Part shown: positions 60,671 through 64,000 of the stretch, in pieces
Position numbering within the stretch: position 1 is the first letter of the stretch
How the letters are laid out: every line of letters starts with the position of its first letter
Assembly (NCBI RefSeq): GCF_020700235.1
Contig: NZ_CP085301.1
Location: forward strand, 310,001-374,000
Direction of reading: 5' to 3'
Length of the DNA: 64,000 nucleotides
Origin: Haladaptatus pallidirubidus
GTDB lineage: Archaea; Halobacteriota; Halobacteria; Halobacteriales; Haladaptataceae
The notes under the pieces: generated by a model
Seen by the model: the letters and a program-made list of their open reading frames with translations, nothing else
The model's database searches: none
What the model was told of the DNA's origin: nothing
Program-made: the position numbers and the translations under genes

Positions 60671-60946
60671 GTGCTAGGTAATCACGACTCCAATCAAACC
60701 GCACCCGCCCACGTACCTCCCCAACCGACTCCCTCACTCGCTGACGCTCGTTTCGGTAATCCCTCGCGCGGCTTTGCTCCGACGTCTCGGACGATCGTAT
60801 CCGAGACGTCTCGCCAGCGCGCGCCACATCGCTTGCTTACTCAGCCGAATGGTTGCGCCAGCGCACTCGGACGAGCGACGAACGACAGTGAGGTGCGAGT
60901 CCAAATCTGCGTCCGGTAACTTCGTTTGTTGTCGGGAGTAGCTAGC
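60671..60946. repeat. Dispersed palindromic element, copy C
   Basis: It begins GTGCTAGGTAATCACGACTCC (60671-60691), matches copy A over its first 20 bases and reaches GTCGGGAGTAGCTAGC (60931-60946) at its end. It has the shared CGTACCTCCCCAACCGACTCC block and GCCAGCGCGCGCCAC, and a private hairpin GACGTCTCGGA (60781-60791) with its complement (60800-60810). It is non-coding and lies about 180 bases from tRNA-Leu(CAA). It is the shortest of the three copies. Confidence 0.75.
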
Positions 60947-61075
60947 GACAAAGAGCCAGTCTCATTCGAAGTAGTGCTAACAGAAACACAGAAATCACGA
61001 AGAACTCTCTATCGAGCTAGTCCACGTCACAGAAGGTTTTTGCGAGAGCCTGTTTGTTGGCCCTATGAGGTTTTT

Positions 61076-61086
61076 TGCGAGGGAAG
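61076..61086. repeat. Short copy of the tRNA-Leu(CAA) 3' end
   Basis: TGCGAGGGAAG at 61076-61086 repeats exactly the tRNA 3'-end sequence at 61124-61134 (as read on +). Another partial copy, TTTTGCGAG, is at 61037-61045. It could be a remnant attachment site, though chance cannot be excluded. Confidence 0.4.
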
Positions 61087-61123
61087 AGCGCTCCGATGCG
61101 GTCTTCCTGCACTCTGTTATGAG

Positions 61124-61208
61124 TGCGAGGGAAGGGATTTGAACCCTTGGACCTCTACAGGAGCGGATCTTGAGTCCGCCGCCGTTGGCCGAGCTTGGCT
61201 ACCCTCGC
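61124..61208 (-). tRNA. tRNA-Leu (anticodon CAA)
   Basis: A minus-strand class II tRNA of 85 bases. The acceptor stem GCGAGGG/CCCTCGC is followed by discriminator A. The D-arm GCCAAGCTCGGCC matches Leu, the anticodon stem GCGGA/TCCGC encloses CTCAAGA (anticodon CAA, reading UUG), and there is a long variable arm and GGTTCAAATCC T-arm. No intron and no encoded CCA. A TATA-like TTTTAAGT lies about 30-40 bases upstream on the minus strand. Confidence 0.95.
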
Positions 61209-61309
61209 ACGCAGTTTCTACTCCTCGCTGGGTGACTTAAAACGTTCCGGATTCGAAAACGGCACTCCGAAGCGACACTCCTTTTCCACTTCGCCGCGCC
61301 TGTCACAGC

Positions 61310-62116
61310 ATGACCGACACGAACGCGCGATTTCGACTTGCAAAACGCGCCGCGACGGCGGGGAGCGAAATCGCGGCGGAAGGCTTCCGGAACGATATCG
61401 CGGTGGAGACGAAATCGAACAAGACCGACGTGGTGACGGAAGCGGACCGCCAGAGCCAGCGCCGGGTTATCGAAGTCGTCCGCGAGGAGTACCCCGACGA
61501 CGCGATCGTCGGCGAGGAGGACGACGAACTGAAGGAAGTACCGGCGGAGGGAGACGTCTGGATAATCGACCCGATAGACGGCACGAACAACTTCGTCCGC
61601 GGGATTCCGATATGGGCGACTAGCGTGGCCGCGGTTCGGGACGGCGAGACGGTCGCCGCCGCGAACGTCTGCCCCGCGCTCGGCGACGTCTATACCGCGG
61701 ACGCGGAGGGAACGTATCTGAACGGCGAGCAGGTGACGGTCAGCGACCGCACCGACCCGGAGACGTTCACGGTCTGCCCGACGCTCTGGTGGGATTTCGA
61801 TCGACGGGACGAGTACGCCGCGACGGCGCGCGGTATCGTCGAACGGTTCGGCGACATGCGCCGGTTCGGCTGTGCGCAAATCGTCCTCGGGATGGTCGCC
61901 AGCGGCGCGCTGGACGGCACCGTCGCGAACGTCGTTCCGAATCCGTGGGACACCGTCGCGGGCGTTCACATGGTTCGGCAGGCGGGCGGGCAGGCGACCG
62001 ACATCCACGGCGAACCGTGGACGACCGGGAGCAGGGGGCTGGTGGCGTCCAACGGCGAGGCTCACGACGAGGTGCTGGCCGCGGCCCGCGAGGCCGAAGC
62101 ACATCGTGAAACGTAG
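61310..62116 (+). CDS. Inositol monophosphatase-family phosphatase
   Basis: A 268-residue Mg2+/Li+-type phosphatase. It shows VTEADRQSQRRVIEVV, VGEEDDE (metal Glu), WIIDPIDGTNNFVRGIP (metal Asp pair and the PIDGT motif) and the second acidic motif NPWDTVAGVHMVRQAGG. It acts on inositol phosphate, fructose-1,6-bisphosphate or related compounds; archaeal members are often bifunctional. The ATG at 61310 begins MTDTNARFRLAKRAA. It is the first of three genes on the same strand. Confidence 0.92.
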   Translation: MTDTNARFRLAKRAATAGSEIAAEGFRNDIAVETKSNKTDVVTEADRQSQRRVIEVVREEYPDDAIVGEEDDELKEVPAEGDVWIIDPIDGTNNFVRGIPIWATSVAAVRDGETVAAANVCPALGDVYTADAEGTYLNGEQVTVSDRTDPETFTVCPTLWWDFDRRDEYAATARGIVERFGDMRRFGCAQIVLGMVASGALDGTVANVVPNPWDTVAGVHMVRQAGGQATDIHGEPWTTGSRGLVASNGEAHDEVLAAAREAEAHRET

Positions 62117-62204
62117 GGAAACGGTCGTCGACAGTTCAGAATACTGCAACCGGGCTCCGGGGAAGGCGTGCAGTTATTTATCATTGGGGCATTTGGGTAG
62201 CGAT

Positions 62205-62672
62205 ATGAAGCTGGATGATACGGACCGCGCGATTCTCAAAGCGCTCCAAACCGACGCCCGAACCCCGTTTAGCGAAATCGCCCGCCAAATCGAAATGTCC
62301 AGTGCGACGGTTCACGACCGGGTCAACCGGATGGAAGAAGCGGGCGTAATCACCGGCTATCACGCCAACGTAAACCCGAAGGAAATCTCGCTCGGAATTT
62401 CCGCTTTCGTCGGTCTTCGCGTCGAACAGGGTCGGGAGAAGGATACGCTCAAGAAACTCGAAAACATCGACGGGATTCAGGAGGTTCACCTTACGACGGG
62501 GTCGTGGGACGTGATGGCGCGCGTGTACGCTGAAAATGCCGACAGCCTTCGCGAACTGATGTTCGACAGAATCGCCCAGATGGACGGTTTTTCGCGTTCT
62601 CAAACCATGGTCGTCCTCGGGTCGCCGTTCGAGAGCGAAGAACTTCCGCTTTCTATCGACAACGAAGAATAA
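62205..62672 (+). CDS. Lrp/AsnC-family transcriptional regulator
   Basis: A 155-residue regulator. The N-terminal winged-helix reads [41 protein letters not shown]; the C-terminal RAM domain is [20 protein letters not shown] and [15 protein letters not shown]. Such proteins sense amino acids. A TATA-like GTTATTTATC lies about 27 bases before the ATG, indicating a leaderless mRNA. The target genes are unknown; the IMPase and DUF63 genes flank it. Confidence 0.93.
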   Translation: MKLDDTDRAILKALQTDARTPFSEIARQIEMSSATVHDRVNRMEEAGVITGYHANVNPKEISLGISAFVGLRVEQGREKDTLKKLENIDGIQEVHLTTGSWDVMARVYAENADSLRELMFDRIAQMDGFSRSQTMVVLGSPFESEELPLSIDNEE

Positions 62673-62715
62673 CGATACCGGAACTGTAAAACCCGCTCGC
62701 TCCGGTTCGTGCGAT

Positions 62716-63849
62716 ATGGATACCGCAAGTGAAGGAATCGACAACGAACGAACGTGGGCGGGTGCCGTCGCCGCCGCCATCATCGCGCTGGTCGGTGGTT
62801 CGCTCGCGTTCCCGAAACAGGTGTACGACGGCTTTATCTGGCACTATTTCTGGGGGCCCGTGGTCGCCGACGCGAAAAACGCACCGTGTGCGGTTCGTGA
62901 AGACGGAGCGACGCGGTTCATCTCCGACGCCGAAACCTGTGCGACCCTTCCGGAACCGGTCGCGGAACCGGGCTACACGCTCGTCTCCGAAATCGGCTAC
63001 GCGGTGACGCTCATCGTCGCACTGGTCGGCCTCGTTTTCCTCCTCCGCCGACTCGGCATCGGCCAGGACAGGAGTCTCTTCTATGCCCTGTTCCCGTTCA
63101 TGCTGTTCGGCGGGGCGCTTCGGGTCGTGGAAGATGCCGACAACGCACTCCAGCAGGTCGGCGGCGGTGCGATTCCGTTCCCGTGGAATACGCTCATCAT
63201 CAGCCCGGTAATCTACTTCACCGTTTTCGCCGTCACGCTCCTCGCCGTGGTCGTGAGTGTCGCGGCGGCCCGCCGAGGAATTTTCGACGGGTACGAATAC
63301 TCCCTCGCCGGAATAGGGACGCTGGCGCTCGCAGTCACCGTCGGCTACCTCTCCTACCTCACCGTCACGACCGAAGCGGTTGGTTTCTACCCGCAAATCC
63401 TCGTCGTCGTCCTCGGCGGAGCAACGGTGGTCACCGCGATTATGTGGGTGGCAATCGAGCGATTCAAACCAGGAATCAACGCCGGAACCGCCGGTATCGG
63501 TGCGGTCATCATCTGGGGCCACGCTGTTGACGGCGTCGCCAACGTCGCCGTCCTCGACTGGGCGCTGGAACTCGGTCTCAAGGGAGAGTACGGTGCGAAA
63601 CATCCCGTCAATCAGGGAATCGTGGACATCACCTCGTCCGTTCTCCCGAGTTCGATAACGTCCGTCATCGGCACGGCGTGGCCGTTCTTGCTCGTGAAAA
63701 TCGCCGCGGCCGTGGCCGTCGTCTGGGTGTTCGACCAGCAAATCTTCGAGGAAAGTCCACGCTACGCTATCTTACTACTCATCGCGATTCTGGCGGTTGG
63801 TCTCGGTCCCGGAACGCGCGACATGCTCCGGGCGGCGTTCGGAATCTAA
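62716..63849 (+). CDS. DUF63-family membrane protein
   Basis: A 377-residue polytopic protein of the archaeal DUF63 family. Signatures are [34 protein letters not shown] and [18 protein letters not shown], with polar His and Asp residues inside membrane segments. About nine hydrophobic segments are seen. Function is unknown, but the family is conserved across archaea. Its TAA overlaps the stop of the convergent zinc-ribbon gene by two bases. Confidence 0.92.
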   Translation: MDTASEGIDNERTWAGAVAAAIIALVGGSLAFPKQVYDGFIWHYFWGPVVADAKNAPCAVREDGATRFISDAETCATLPEPVAEPGYTLVSEIGYAVTLIVALVGLVFLLRRLGIGQDRSLFYALFPFMLFGGALRVVEDADNALQQVGGGAIPFPWNTLIISPVIYFTVFAVTLLAVVVSVAAARRGIFDGYEYSLAGIGTLALAVTVGYLSYLTVTTEAVGFYPQILVVVLGGATVVTAIMWVAIERFKPGINAGTAGIGAVIIWGHAVDGVANVAVLDWALELGLKGEYGAKHPVNQGIVDITSSVLPSSITSVIGTAWPFLLVKIAAAVAVVWVFDQQIFEESPRYAILLLIAILAVGLGPGTRDMLRAAFGI

Positions 63850-64000
63850 CGGAGCCGTTCGAGCGTCGATTCCGGGAAGTACTGGTCGCCGCAGTTCGCA
63901 CACGCCGCGACATCGACCGACCCGACGTTTCGGAATCCCAGTCGGTCTACCGAAACGCTCTCTTTCGAAAGGGGCGACCCGCACGTCGCACAGGTGAGGT
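63846..64000 (-). CDS. Zinc-ribbon protein, partial
   Basis: The C-terminal 50 residues of a minus-strand protein whose start is beyond the window. It has [13 protein letters not shown] and [18 protein letters not shown], two CxxC pairs forming a zinc ribbon. The stop TAG is at 63846-63848 and overlaps the end of the DUF63 gene. It resembles the small haloarchaeal zinc-finger proteins; the N-terminus is needed to classify it. Confidence 0.7.
   Translation of the reverse strand, partial: LTCATCGSPLSKESVSVDRLGFRNVGSVDVAACANCGDQYFPESTLERLR

Overview
The window is chromosomal DNA from a halophilic archaeon (class Halobacteria). The evidence is high G+C (about 60% by eye), very acidic proteins, start codons 25-30 bases downstream of TATA boxes with little or no leader, and a gene set that is archaeal and often haloarchaeal-specific: DNA primase small subunit with GINS, Cdc48, RtcB with archease, pelota, RqcH, LSm with L37e, HTH-10 and HalOD1 regulators, DUF4013, DUF63, DUF420, dodecin and geranylgeranyl reductase. 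The genus cannot be fixed from the sequence; moderate G+C would fit a Haladaptatus-like organism, but that is a guess. No rRNA, CRISPR array, transposase or phage module is visible.

Layout. 1-8 kb: the tail of a Gfo/Idh/MocA oxidoreductase, an eIF2B-like protein, a zinc-ribbon protein, a frameshifted lipoprotein gene, the RNA-repair pair archease-rtcB, an acetyltransferase, the replication pair priS-GINS (4-base overlap) and a Ca2+/cation exchanger. 8-19 kb: a hairpin-rich intergenic stretch, cdc48 with its small upstream partner behind a palindrome-bearing promoter, panB, an HTH-10 regulator, an acyl-CoA dehydrogenase, an alanyl-tRNA editing protein, MBF1, a TOBE protein, a thioesterase and tRNA-Leu(GAG). 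19-30 kb: small zinc-ribbon and membrane proteins, the LSm-L37e-purF cluster, an M42 peptidase, a zinc protease, a D-2-hydroxyacid dehydrogenase and msrB. 30-47 kb: an SDR pseudogene, rqcH, three DUF4013 membrane paralogues (one frameshifted), pelota, an MBL-fold enzyme, an Lhr-type helicase, an SLC13 permease, a LarA-family protein and a Dna2-type nuclease-helicase. 47-64 kb: an amidohydrolase, an enoyl-CoA hydratase, a geranylgeranyl reductase, a strongly structured intergenic region that may encode an unidentified RNA, an esterase, hisD, two regulators, a class V aminotransferase, a copper-storage-like protein, a run of membrane proteins, dodecin, an IscA/HesB protein, tRNA-Leu(CAA), an IMPase, an Lrp regulator, a DUF63 protein and a partial zinc-ribbon gene.

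Most genes are housekeeping. The unusual signals lie between genes and in broken genes: (i) three dispersed non-coding elements of 0.28-0.5 kb (near 26.6, 47.2 and 60.7 kb) that share end sequences and a palindromic plan; (ii) a promoter-like site followed by about 270 bases of consecutive hairpins at 51.4-51.7 kb; (iii) many perfect inverted repeats with 11-16 bp arms, several inside protein linker regions; (iv) four genes broken by single-base length changes, mostly in homopolymers, which could be real pseudogenes or assembly errors.

Functional themes: RNA repair (RtcB, archease), ribosome rescue (RqcH, pelota), translation fidelity (AlaX-type editing), replication and repair (PriS, GINS, Dna2-like, Lhr) and protein unfolding (Cdc48). 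All family calls rest on reading the translated sequence; no database search was run.
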